A stretch of 64,000 nucleotides of DNA, from positions 806,501 to 870,500 of the forward strand of contig NZ_UGTM01000001.1 of assembly GCF_900454835.1 (NCBI RefSeq), given 5' to 3'. Positions 35,438-43,455 of the stretch are shown piece by piece. The translations under genes were made by a program, and so were the position numbers. The notes under the pieces are model-generated. The model did not search any database. It was not told the DNA's origin and saw nothing but the letters and a program-made list of their open reading frames with translations. The stretch's first letter is position 1. Each line of letters begins with the position of its first letter. Source of the DNA: Prevotella denticola. Its GTDB lineage: Bacteria > Bacteroidota > Bacteroidia > Bacteroidales > Bacteroidaceae.

Positions 35438-35920
35438 TCACTCGTCAAGCCATTCGCTTGCCTCTACATGTCTCTTCATGCCAGGTATTCCCAGATATTT
35501 CTGCTTCATACCATAAAAGGCAATCGGTCTGCCATGGTTCTGCGGATGGGCGACCAGTCCTATCTCGCTTTTCATCCTCTTTCCTACCAACTGAATGGAA
35601 ATGACCCTTTCAGGATCAGATTCGTCCGGACTGTCTGCCAGGAGGACAGCTGATTCAAGCGAAAAAGGCGGCTCCCACTCTGCCTGCCTGATACTCCTGC
35701 TGCACGCCCCCACGATATAGCCTTTCACCCATACGTACCTGTCGCCGAACGAACCGCTGCGGAATGCCTCCACACTATAGACTTTCTGCTCGTCGTCATC
35801 ATCGTCAGAGGGTGCGGGAACCTGTGTCTCCTTACCGTCTTCTGCGGGCAATACCGTCTTTCCGCAACCAGCCAGAAGAAAGACTGCAAAAAGCAACCCT
35901 GTCAATCTGTTTTGTTTCAT
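35438..35920 (-). CDS. small lipoprotein with OB-fold-like domain
   Basis: Lipoprotein of about 160 residues. The signal TGLLFAVFLLAGCGK has its lipobox cysteine near residue 19. An acidic linker (SDDDDDEQ) leads to VYSVEAFRSGSFGDRYVWVK and GYIVGACSRS, which recalls the OB-fold-like DUF6359 domain found in Prevotella and Bacteroides surface proteins. The start is set at 35920 because an upstream in-frame ATG at 35947 lies inside the -7 element. Function is unknown. Confidence 0.72.
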   Translation of the reverse strand: MKQNRLTGLLFAVFLLAGCGKTVLPAEDGKETQVPAPSDDDDDEQKVYSVEAFRSGSFGDRYVWVKGYIVGACSRSIRQAEWEPPFSLESAVLLADSPDESDPERVISIQLVGKRMKSEIGLVAHPQNHGRPIAFYGMKQKYLGIPGMKRHVEASEWLDE

Positions 35921-35944
35921 AGAATCAAGTTTGGTTAGGTGCTG

Positions 35945-35976
35945 CAAAGTTAAAAAAAGATTCTGAATATGTCAAA
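35945..35976 (-). promoter_or_regulatory. promoter of the OB-fold-like lipoprotein gene
   Basis: On the minus strand TTTG (35976-35973), 20 bp, TAACTTTG (35952-35945). It decides the start codon of the gene downstream. Confidence 0.68.
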
Positions 35977-36209
35977 TCTGGCACACAAGAAAAGAGGTTG
36001 GTGCAGGAAGCGACCAACCTCGAATGCGATTTAGCAAAATATCTAAATCTTGAAAAACACGTCACAAATATAAAGCAAATTGCAGAAAAACACAAATCCT
36101 ACAGCAAGAAAATAACGTTTTTAACATTGTAAGCGCACACAGCACGGGAAAGGAGGAGGAAGTCTCCTGCCCATCTGACCGGAACAGAAGAAAATTATAT
36201 GTCATTAAG

Positions 36210-36240
36210 TTGCATATCTCATGGGAAATACCTAATTTTG
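36210..36240 (+). promoter_or_regulatory. promoter of the secreted protein at 36271
   Basis: TTG (36210-36212), 20 bp, TAATTTTG (36233-36240), 30 bp before the ATG at 36271. It rules out the in-frame ATG at 36199. Confidence 0.68.
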
Positions 36241-36270
36241 TACTATTATAAACCTTTAAAACAAATTATT

Positions 36271-36831
36271 ATGAACAAAATTCTACGTTTGACGTTCATT
36301 GCTGTACTTGCAGCAATGAGTTCTTTATCTTTTGCACAGAAAACTGTGACATTCAGTGCGACACAAGACCATGAAACAAAAGAAGCTATTACCAAAGATG
36401 TTATTACAATTGCTATTACAAAAGGTACTCTGGATAACAAGTATGCTTACCGAATCTACAAGGGCAGCACATTGACCGTATCATCAGCCAAGGAGGATAT
36501 CGTGAAGATCGTTATGATATGCGATGATTATTCGGGCGGTGCCTATCTGGCTGATGGTTTTAAGACTGGTAATGGACTGACTATTTCTTCAGACAAGAAG
36601 ACTGCAACATGGGAAGGTAATACAAAAAAGGTTGAGTTTACGACACCAATACATCAGGTACGTGTAAAAAGCTTTACCATTACTTTGAAAGATGTTCCGT
36701 CAGGCATCGAGGAAATCAGCAACGGCTCTCTGAACGGGGAGGCTCCGATTTACAACCTCGCAGGCCAGCGTGTAAGCAAGGAATACAAGGGAGTCGTCAT
36801 CCAGAATGGAAAGAAGTTCATCAAGAAGTGA
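36271..36831 (+). CDS. secreted protein with Prevotella-type C-terminal tail
   Basis: Protein of 186 residues. The signal peptide (ending SSLSFAQ) is followed by a beta-rich domain of about 120 residues (VTFSATQDHETKEAITKD, YRIYKGSTLTVSS, TIHQVRV-like strands). A short C-terminal tail reads APIYNLAGQRVSKEYKGVVI and ends in NGKKFIKK. Such tails are common in secreted Prevotella proteins and look like a shortened sorting or anchoring signal; whether the type IX system reads this one is not known. The body matches no family I recognise. An intrinsic terminator follows. Confidence 0.75.
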   Translation: MNKILRLTFIAVLAAMSSLSFAQKTVTFSATQDHETKEAITKDVITIAITKGTLDNKYAYRIYKGSTLTVSSAKEDIVKIVMICDDYSGGAYLADGFKTGNGLTISSDKKTATWEGNTKKVEFTTPIHQVRVKSFTITLKDVPSGIEEISNGSLNGEAPIYNLAGQRVSKEYKGVVIQNGKKFIKK

Positions 36832-36894
36832 GACCGTTTATGCAACGGAGAATGGCCGAAACAGCCCGGTAAGGCTCTGGGAAATAATACTTAG

Positions 36895-36920
36895 GGCAGA
36901 CAGAGATGTCTGCCTTTTTT
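36895..36920 (+). terminator. intrinsic terminator after the secreted protein gene
   Basis: GGCAGACA, loop GAGA, TGTCTGCC, then six T. Confidence 0.9.
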
Positions 36921-37570
36921 AGTTCCTCACGCTCGTGTAGGAGATTCTGAGAGACACCTCGTGTACAAGGCGCATCAGTTTTTTTAATTGACGTCTCAAT
37001 ACATCATTTAATGAATTGACATCTCAATACACCTTTTATTTATGGAGAGGAGACCGTCGTACCGGAAAGAGGTACAGATGCTTTCCTGTTTTGTCTGTAA
37101 ATTTTACTCTCGGTTGAACTGGATGGAGTATGGAGGTGTACACCCTCTACAGGTTCAACAAAAGTCAGGTATATGGGTGAGAAGAGGAAAATACAGTTTG
37201 AAGCTAAGTCACTTATAGACAGAGACTTGATCATGGTATTGGAAAAGGTGCTTAGTTGCGGTGCAGAAGGGCGTTAGTTGGCGTGCAAGTAAGCACTACT
37301 TGACATACTGACAGGCGTTGATTGGAACGCAGACTGTGGCAGTCCCGATAACACTGCTTGTCATTCATCTGTTCTTTGTATGCTGCTGTGGCAGGAAACT
37401 GTTATCTGACAGGTACAATATGTAAAACTATTTCACAACTCTTCTAAAGACTCTGTCTCCCCCCGCCCTTGCCGTCTTGAACCGCATAGGCATGATTGGA
37501 TTTCATCCTCTCTCTGCCGTCAATGACCGTATAATCCGTCTGACACGAAGGGATTTTCCTTTCCATTTTC
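36921..37570. other. long intergenic region with operator-like repeats
   Basis: About 650 bp without a supported gene. It holds a pair of ATTGA-N4-TCAAT palindromes (36987-37028), a third copy of GGTGTACACCCTC (37135-37147) and imperfect TTAGTTG-type repeats around 37250-37330. Confidence 0.5.
36986..37030. repeat. two ATTGA-N4-TCAAT palindromes 28 bp apart
   Basis: AATTGACGTCTCAATACATC (from 36986) and AATTGACATCTCAATACACC (from 37014) are direct repeats, and each contains the palindrome ATTGA-N4-TCAAT. The arrangement looks like a dimeric regulator's tandem operator. Confidence 0.55.
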
Positions 37571-37601
37571 TTGGCTAATTGACAAATTAATCCTAATTTT
37601 G
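37571..37601 (+). promoter_or_regulatory. promoter of the AGE-family epimerase gene
   Basis: TTG (37571-37573), 20 bp, TAATTTTG (37594-37601); leader of about 100 nt. Confidence 0.6.
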
Positions 37602-37707
37602 CCAGACCTTGATGGTAAAAAGTATTGCTTTGTACATACACAGGAAGGGTTGTCTTTCTGTGCTATCCTGCTAAAAACAAAAGATATAGTCAATATCACC
37701 TAAAAAT

Positions 37708-38895
37708 ATGGATAAGAAAGAATATTTGCGTTCATGGGCCGAGGCCTACAGGAACGACCTGACAAACAACATTATGCCGTTCTGGCTGAACCATGGATGG
37801 GACAGAGAGAACGGCGGAATCTACACCTGCCTCGACCGTGACGGATCGCTGATGGACACCACCAAGTCTGTATGGTTCCAGGGACGGTGGGCATTCATCT
37901 GTGCCTTCGCATACAACAATGTAGAACAGAATCCTATATGGCTCGATGCCTCCAGGTCTGCCATCGACTTCATCGAGGAGCATTGCTTCGATACAGATGG
38001 ACATATGTACTTTGAGGTGACGGCAGAGGGGAAACCGCTCCGCAAACGCCGTTATGTCTTCTCGGAAACCTTCGCTGCCATAGCCTTTGCTGAATACGCC
38101 TTGGCAACAGGCGACAGGCATTATGCTGAAAGGGCATTGCAGGTCTTCCATGATGCACAGCGTTTCCTCTCCACGCCGGGCTTCCTTCCTGCCAAATACG
38201 AAGCAGGTGTAAAGATGCAGAGCCACTCCATCATCATGATTCTCATCAATGTGGGGTCGCGCCTCCGTGAGGTGATCGACGACCCGACGCTGACCCGGCA
38301 GATTGATGCATCCATCTCGCTGCTCAGCCGTTACTTCATGCACCCGGAGTTCAAGGCTCTGCTGGAAACAGTAGGACCGAAGGGCGAGTTTATCGATACG
38401 AACATCGCACGCACCATCAACCCCGGGCATTGCATCGAGACCGCCTGGTTTATCATGGAAGAAGCGAAACGGCGCAGCTGGGACAAGGGGCTGCTCGCCC
38501 TCGCCCTCACCATCTTCAACTGGTCATGGGATTGGGGATGGGACAAGCAGTACGGCGGTATCATCAATTTCCGTGACTGCCGTAACCTCCCGCCGCAGGA
38601 CTATTCGCAGGACATGAAGTTCTGGTGGCCGCAATGTGAGACAATCATCGCCTCGCTCTATGCCTATCTCGGCACGGGCGATGACGAGTATCTCTACCGC
38701 CATCAGCGTATCAGCGAATGGACCTACGCTCATTTCCCCGACCCGGATTATCCGGAGTGGTATGGCTATCTCCACCGTGACGGGACAGTCGCACAGCCTG
38801 CCAAAGGCAACATCTTCAAGGGTCCGTTCCATATTCCCCGCATGATGATCAAGGGGCATATGCTCTGTCAGGAGATTCTGAAGACTATGGAATAG
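37708..38895 (+). CDS. AGE-family N-acylglucosamine 2-epimerase
   Basis: Protein of 395 residues with the (alpha/alpha)6-barrel pattern of N-acylglucosamine 2-epimerases. Family marks include WDRENGGIYTCLDRDG, KSVWFQGRWAFICAFAYN, RYVFSETFAAIAFAEYA, NPGHCIETAWFIMEEA and a late KGPFHIPRMMIKGHMLC. Conserved histidines in these segments carry out epimerisation between GlcNAc and ManNAc; related members act on free hexoses such as mannose or cellobiose. In host-associated Bacteroidetes this enzyme often belongs to sialic acid use, but no nanA or sialidase gene lies in this window. It stands alone with its own promoter. Confidence 0.88.
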   Translation: MDKKEYLRSWAEAYRNDLTNNIMPFWLNHGWDRENGGIYTCLDRDGSLMDTTKSVWFQGRWAFICAFAYNNVEQNPIWLDASRSAIDFIEEHCFDTDGHMYFEVTAEGKPLRKRRYVFSETFAAIAFAEYALATGDRHYAERALQVFHDAQRFLSTPGFLPAKYEAGVKMQSHSIIMILINVGSRLREVIDDPTLTRQIDASISLLSRYFMHPEFKALLETVGPKGEFIDTNIARTINPGHCIETAWFIMEEAKRRSWDKGLLALALTIFNWSWDWGWDKQYGGIINFRDCRNLPPQDYSQDMKFWWPQCETIIASLYAYLGTGDDEYLYRHQRISEWTYAHFPDPDYPEWYGYLHRDGTVAQPAKGNIFKGPFHIPRMMIKGHMLCQEILKTME

Positions 38896-38949
38896 AAAGG
38901 AGTCCCTCCTTTCTTCTTTTTATGGAGAGGGAGATCTGAAATCAGAATT

Positions 38950-38988
38950 CCCCCATGGCATCGCCGGCCGGCGGCGATGCCATGGGGG
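38950..38988. terminator. 16-bp perfect hairpin between convergent genes
   Basis: CCCCCATGGCATCGCC (38950-38965) and GGCGATGCCATGGGGG (38973-38988) are perfectly complementary around a 7-nt GC-rich loop. It lies 55 bp after the epimerase stop and 78 bp before the stop of the convergent HAD gene. There is no T-run on either side. Confidence 0.65.
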
Positions 38989-39065
38989 ATTGTTGTAAGT
39001 TAAGATTCCGTTCCCGTCAGCCGGAAAGGCGGTGTATGGGAAGCGGCTTCAGTCTCAGAAGTCCT

Positions 39066-39755
39066 TTACAGCAGATCCGGCAACTGCACGAATTCCTTCA
39101 GCCTCAGCAGGTGAGGATGGTCATACTCCTCCACGACCTCATGCTGCCATACCGTATGAAAAGGGATATGTGCCGCCCATCCGCCGAGCTTCAGGACAGG
39201 CTCAATGTCTGAACGGAAGGAATTGCCCACCATCAGCAGCTGTCCGACCTTTACGCCGAACTGATGGCAGAGATGATGATAAGCCTCTTCCGTCTTGTCG
39301 GATACGACAATAATATCCTCAAAATAAGGACGCAGTCCGGAACGGTTGAATTTACTTTCCTGGTCGAGCAGTTCACCTTTCGTGAACACCACCAGATGAT
39401 ATTTTCCTGATTCGTGCAACACCTCCAGCGTCTTCTCCACACCTTCTATCGGCTTGCCCGGCAATCGCAGCAGGCTTTTACCCAGGCCGATGATTTTCGT
39501 CACTTCCTCTGCTGTCAGCTGTTCATCGCTCACCCGTGCGGCGTTCTCCAACAGGGACAGTATGAAAGCTTTGCTGCCATAGCCGAAGAGGGGCATATTT
39601 GCCGTTTCAGTGGCAAAGAGGGCTTTCGATATTTCGTCCGCCGGGGCGTAAGGCGAAAGCAGTCTGCAGTATTCTTTCTCTACCTTTTCAAAATAGGTCT
39701 GACACTCCCAAAGCGTGTCATCGGCGTCGAAGGCTATCAATGAAATATCTGTCAT
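39066..39755 (-). CDS. HAD-superfamily hydrolase (paralogue 1)
   Basis: Phosphatase-like protein of about 229 residues (231 if the ATG at 39761 is used). HAD motif I is LIAFDADDTLW with the nucleophile and acid aspartates. Motif II is HLVVFTKGE, the motif III lysine lies in FEDIIVVSDKT, and motif IV is QLLMVGNSFRSDIEPVL. A helical cap domain sits between motifs I and II. The substrate is unknown. A clear paralogue on the opposite strand at 54361 shares most motifs and the LGYGSKAF-type cap segment. A TTTG-N19-TACTTTTG promoter precedes it. Confidence 0.85.
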   Translation of the reverse strand: MTDISLIAFDADDTLWECQTYFEKVEKEYCRLLSPYAPADEISKALFATETANMPLFGYGSKAFILSLLENAARVSDEQLTAEEVTKIIGLGKSLLRLPGKPIEGVEKTLEVLHESGKYHLVVFTKGELLDQESKFNRSGLRPYFEDIIVVSDKTEEAYHHLCHQFGVKVGQLLMVGNSFRSDIEPVLKLGGWAAHIPFHTVWQHEVVEEYDHPHLLRLKEFVQLPDLL

Positions 39756-39761
39756 AGTCAT

Positions 39762-40061
39762 ATCGTTTCGACCTGCAAAAGTACGTCATTTATCCTTTAA
39801 AACAAAACGCATCAACATTTTTTTATTTACCAGTACCGGGTCTGAGATGGCATCCTATTATCCGATTCTCGTGGCTACAACGGTCAATCCATGTCGAGAG
39901 CCTGACTTTTCCCGCAAACATTACAAGTCATAGCGAGGCTACAACCACACGAAGTAAAGTACAGCTACAGCCCTAAATCTTAAACCTTTATCCTACTGGT
40001 ATTTGCAGCTGACAGTCATCGGGAACAGATGATTATTTCATTTTTTTAAGACAGAGAATAC
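39762..40061. other. intergenic region between divergent HAD and nrdD genes
   Basis: It contains the HAD promoter (39776-39806) and no supported gene; nothing else stands out before the nrdD promoter. Confidence 0.5.
39776..39806 (-). promoter_or_regulatory. promoter of HAD paralogue 1
   Basis: On the minus strand TTTG (39806-39803), 19 bp, TACTTTTG (39783-39776). Confidence 0.6.
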
Positions 40062-40092
40062 TTTGAAAAGTGAATACTTTTGCCTATCTTTG
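40062..40092 (+). promoter_or_regulatory. promoter of nrdD
   Basis: TTTG (40062-40065), 19 bp, TATCTTTG (40085-40092), followed by CAGC. The resulting leader is about 205 nt long. Confidence 0.72.
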
Positions 40093-40095
40093 CAG

Positions 40096-40304
40096 CATCA
40101 AAGTTTATCAAAACGGAAAACTTTTGATGAAGAGAAAAAGAAAAAGTTATCCAAAACGGACAACTTCATGCTATTCTCCAAGGACACTGCTGCTCACTCT
40201 GTAGCAACTCCTCGCCAAGGACAAAGAAGTACCCTGTTAACGTTTACCAACGTCTATACAGTGTCCATCAAAGCTTATTAACGCCTAAAAATAAAAGCAA
40301 GACA
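40096..40304 (+). promoter_or_regulatory. structured 5' leader of nrdD
   Basis: CATCAAAGTTT (40096-40106) and AAACTTTTGATG (40118-40129) form a hairpin right at the mRNA start. The block CAAAACGGAAAACTT (about 40109-40123) is repeated as CAAAACGGACAACTT (about 40152-40166). No known riboswitch class or NrdR box was recognised. The leader may carry oxygen- or nucleotide-responsive control of this anaerobic enzyme, which is inference. Confidence 0.4.
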
Positions 40305-42461
40305 ATGGAAATAAAGAACTTCACAATCACCAAGCGTGACGGGTCGAAGGAACGGTTCTCCCTCGACAAGATAATGAATGCCATCCTCAAGGCATTCGAG
40401 AGTGTCAACGAGCCGACCGATCTGGGGACAATGTCGAAGATCATCGCCGACTTGGATATCCAGAATGACATCAAGGTGGAAGACATACAGAACCAGGTGG
40501 AAACAGCACTTATGAAGGAGGGTTTCTATCAGGTGGCAAAGAGTTTCATCGTCTACCGCCAGCAGCACACAGAAGACCGTGAGACTCTCGAGAAGATGAA
40601 GTTCCTCTCCGACTATTGTGTAGCAAAGAATGCTGCCACAGGGTCTAAATTTGACGCCAATGCCAATGTCGAACACAAGAACATCGCTACGCTCATCGGC
40701 GAACTGCCGAAGCAGGGATTCATCCGGCTGAACCGCCGCTTGCTTGTCGACCGCATCAAAAAGATGTATGGCAAAGAGATGGCTGACGAATATATCGACC
40801 TCCTCACCCACCATTTTATATATAAGAACGACGAGACGAACCTCGCCAACTACTGTGCCTCCATCACGATGTATCCCTGGCTCATCGGTGGAACGACCTC
40901 CATCGGCGGCAACTCTACGGCCCCGACAAACCTCAAGAGCTTCTGCGGTGGGTTCATCAATATGGTGTTCATGGTTTCTTCCATGCTTGCCGGAGCCTGT
41001 GCCACACCGGAGTTCCTGATGTACATGAACTACTTTATTCAGAAGGAATACGGTAAGGACTACTGGAAACGGGCTGACGAAGTGGTGGACCTCAGCCTCA
41101 AAAAGCGCACGATTGACAAGATCATCACGGATGACTTCGAGCAGATTGTCTACTCGCTCAACCAACCTACCGGCGCACGCAACTATCAGGCCGTGTTCTG
41201 GAATATCTCCTATTACGACCGCCCGTATTTCGAGTCGCTCTTCGGGAACTTCTACTTCCCAGACGGATCGCAACCTGACTGGGAAAGTCTGTCGTGGCTA
41301 CAGAAGCGGTTCATGTCCTGGTTCAACCAGGAACGTCTGAAGACTGTCCTGACTTTCCCGGTCGAGACGATGGCACTGCTGGCTGAGAACGGAGACTGCA
41401 AGGACAAGGAATGGGGTGACTTCACTGCCAAGATGTACTCGGAAGGCCACAGCTTCTTCACTTATATGAGCGACAATGCCGACTCGCTCAGCTCCTGCTG
41501 CCGTCTGCGCAACGAAATCCAGGACAACGGCTTCTCCTATACACTCGGTGCAGGCGGTGTCTCGACAGGTTCGAAGAGCGTGCTGACCATCAATCTCAAC
41601 CGCTGTATCCAGTATGCTGTCAACCACGACCTCGACTACAAGGAGTACCTGGAGCATGTAATCGTATTGTGCCATAAAGTTCAGCTGGCGTATAACGAGA
41701 ATCTCAAGGAGCTGCTGCACAACCACATGCTGCCGCTTTTTGATGCCGGTTACATCAATATCGACCGTCAGTATCTTACTATCGGTATCAACGGTCTTGT
41801 AGAAGCGGCAGAGTTCATGGGGCTAAACATCACGCCTAACGAAGACTACAAGAAATTCGTGCAGACTGTTCTCGGCCTGATAGAGAAACAGAACAAGGCT
41901 TTCCGGACGAAAGAGGCAATGTTCAACTGTGAGATGATTCCTGCCGAAAACGTGGGGGTGAAGCACGCCAAATGGGACCGTGAGGACGGCTACTTCGTTC
42001 CACGTGACTGTTACAACAGTTATTTCTATCGTGTAGAAGACAATTCGCTGACCATTCTTGACAAGTTCAAACTGCACGGCGCACCGTACATTGAGCACCT
42101 CACCGGCGGGTCGGCCCTCCACATGAATCTTGAGGAGCATCTCTCAGAACCCCAGTACCGACAGCTTCTGCGTGTTGCGGCACAGGAAGGCTGCAACTAC
42201 TTCACTTTCAATATTCCCAACACTATCTGCAACGACTGTGGACATATTGACAAACGTTATCTCCACGAGTGTCCGCATTGCCACTCCAAAAACGTGGACT
42301 ACCTCACTCGCATCATCGGTTATATGAAACGTGTAAGCAATTTCTCTGCACCGCGTCAGGAAGAAGCTCATCGCCGTTACTACATCAACGCTTCTGACGA
42401 GCCTTCCCAGACAGGAAAAAGCATGAAAGAGTGCGAGAAAGCATCAGCCATTGCGAAATAG
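40305..42461 (+). CDS. nrdD: anaerobic ribonucleoside-triphosphate reductase
   Basis: Class III ribonucleotide reductase of 718 residues, the glycyl-radical enzyme that makes dNTPs without oxygen. An N-terminal ATP-cone (FTITKRDGSKERFSLDKI, about 3-95) gives allosteric control. The central barrel has NSTAPTNLKSFCGGF and SSCCRLRN. The C-terminal zinc site has cysteines at about 642, 645, 656 and 659. The radical glycine is G672 in RIIGYMKRVSNFS. The length is normal. The activating enzyme NrdG is usually encoded directly downstream, but here the gene is followed by a terminator and a repeat array, with no nrdG in the window. Confidence 0.95.
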   Translation: MEIKNFTITKRDGSKERFSLDKIMNAILKAFESVNEPTDLGTMSKIIADLDIQNDIKVEDIQNQVETALMKEGFYQVAKSFIVYRQQHTEDRETLEKMKFLSDYCVAKNAATGSKFDANANVEHKNIATLIGELPKQGFIRLNRRLLVDRIKKMYGKEMADEYIDLLTHHFIYKNDETNLANYCASITMYPWLIGGTTSIGGNSTAPTNLKSFCGGFINMVFMVSSMLAGACATPEFLMYMNYFIQKEYGKDYWKRADEVVDLSLKKRTIDKIITDDFEQIVYSLNQPTGARNYQAVFWNISYYDRPYFESLFGNFYFPDGSQPDWESLSWLQKRFMSWFNQERLKTVLTFPVETMALLAENGDCKDKEWGDFTAKMYSEGHSFFTYMSDNADSLSSCCRLRNEIQDNGFSYTLGAGGVSTGSKSVLTINLNRCIQYAVNHDLDYKEYLEHVIVLCHKVQLAYNENLKELLHNHMLPLFDAGYINIDRQYLTIGINGLVEAAEFMGLNITPNEDYKKFVQTVLGLIEKQNKAFRTKEAMFNCEMIPAENVGVKHAKWDREDGYFVPRDCYNSYFYRVEDNSLTILDKFKLHGAPYIEHLTGGSALHMNLEEHLSEPQYRQLLRVAAQEGCNYFTFNIPNTICNDCGHIDKRYLHECPHCHSKNVDYLTRIIGYMKRVSNFSAPRQEEAHRRYYINASDEPSQTGKSMKECEKASAIAK

Positions 42462-42502
42462 AGCAGAAAGCTGGAGAAAACACCAGTAATCCTAAAAGAA
42501 AG

Positions 42503-42550
42503 CCTGACATTGTACATCCCGATGGGACATACATTGTCAGGCTTTTGCTT
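42503..42550 (+). terminator. intrinsic terminator of nrdD
   Basis: CCTGACATTGTACATCCC and GGGACATACATTGTCAGG pair with three mismatches around GAT, and CTTTTGCTTTT follows. It starts 42 bp after the nrdD stop. Confidence 0.7.
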
Positions 42551-42587
42551 TTCAATCAGTGCAAGTCTTCGTACTGTGAGCACCTTC

Positions 42588-42667
42588 ATTCCCGACGCAC
42601 TGGGAATACTGTTCCCGACGGCTGGGAGTACTGTTCCCAACAGCTGGGAATAATATTCCCGACGGCT
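42588..42667. repeat. 22-bp palindromic tandem repeat array 1
   Basis: Three consecutive 22-bp units (42602-42623, 42624-42645, 42646-42667) follow a partial one at 42588-42601. Each has the form GGGAA-N5-TTCCC followed by a GACGGCT or AACAGCT spacer, so each unit is palindromic. A related array occurs at 53655-53743. It lies between the nrdD terminator and the convergent lipoprotein gene. Confidence 0.75.
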
Positions 42668-42670
42668 AAG

Positions 42671-43258
42671 TCACTTCCGCCTTCTGTCTGCCAACCCGGG
42701 AATTGCGTCGAAACTATAGACAAGAGACCCACTGGTGAAGGTGGTTGTCTCTATCTTCAGTGAACGGTTCTTACGCAAGCAATCGACAAAGGCAACCGGA
42801 TTCTGAATGAAGGCGGAGTCTGTCTGCTTGCTGATACCCGGTTTGTAGGTAAAACGTCCCACCTCATCGCCACGTGCATAGATGCGGACAAAGTTGGTGC
42901 TGTCATAACTGTTGCCGGAGAACTGCTCACCATCGCCAAGGATCATACACGCCTCAATACCCACACGTCCAAGATAACGGATACGAATGGTCATGCGGTT
43001 GGAGGCCGTGATCTGTGAATTCTTGTTCGGTGCGCTCTGTATCGTGGCCACAGCTGAATCGTTCTGATAAGACCAGGACGAGACGTAAGCCCCCTCGTCT
43101 GAAGGGGCACTGTCGAGATTGACAGCCATCATCGTATCGACCTGTGTCGTATCATAATGCCCTACACCACGTGAAGAGCATCCAGAACAGGATGAGAAAG
43201 CAGCTGCTGCCATAGCTGCAAGAGCCATGGGCAGTGACCTCATACTATGATGTTTCAT
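42671..43258 (-). CDS. uncharacterised lipoprotein
   Basis: Protein of 195 residues. The N-terminus has a basic start, an alanine-rich hydrophobic core and the lipobox FSSCSG, with cysteine at about residue 24. The mature protein contains a predicted beta domain (MTIRIRYLGRVGIEACMILG, NFVRIYARGDEVGRFTY, LVYSFDAIPGL). No family is recognised. The 22-bp repeat array 1 ends 3 bp beyond its stop codon, so the repeats lie in its 3' region. Confidence 0.72.
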   Translation of the reverse strand: MKHHSMRSLPMALAAMAAAAFSSCSGCSSRGVGHYDTTQVDTMMAVNLDSAPSDEGAYVSSWSYQNDSAVATIQSAPNKNSQITASNRMTIRIRYLGRVGIEACMILGDGEQFSGNSYDSTNFVRIYARGDEVGRFTYKPGISKQTDSAFIQNPVAFVDCLRKNRSLKIETTTFTSGSLVYSFDAIPGLADRRRK

Positions 43259-43310
43259 GTCTTTAAGGATTTAAAGTGTTCATGAGGAGTTGGAAGAAGC
43301 TAAAGGAGTT

Positions 43311-43332
43311 AAGGAACTGCTTTCAGTTCCTT
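43311..43332. terminator. 9-bp hairpin between carB and the lipoprotein gene
   Basis: AAGGAACTG (43311-43319), loop CTTT, CAGTTCCTT (43324-43332). It lies 124 bp beyond the carB stop and has no T-run. Confidence 0.4.
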
Positions 43333-43455
43333 GTCCCGGAAGCCAGGGGAGGCAGACAGGTCAGGGTCAGCAGTGTCTTATAGGAAACAGATGACAATGA
43401 TAGCAGCTGCTTCGGCTTCTTTGATTCCCCTGACCTCTCTAACTCCAGAGAAACA

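Noticed and set aside
37444..37641. 65-residue minus-strand ORF
   Set aside because: It overlaps the promoter of the epimerase gene and shows no signal or domain.
40093..40304. Cobalamin riboswitch upstream of nrdD
   Set aside because: No B12 box or other conserved core of that class is present, and a class III reductase does not use cobalamin.
40278..41273. Open frame of 331 codons antisense to nrdD
   Set aside because: The sense strand encodes an unmistakable ribonucleotide reductase; the antisense product has no recognisable features.
42588..42667. CRISPR array
   Set aside because: The units are repeats without unique spacers of 30 bp or more, only three copies exist, and there are no cas genes nearby.
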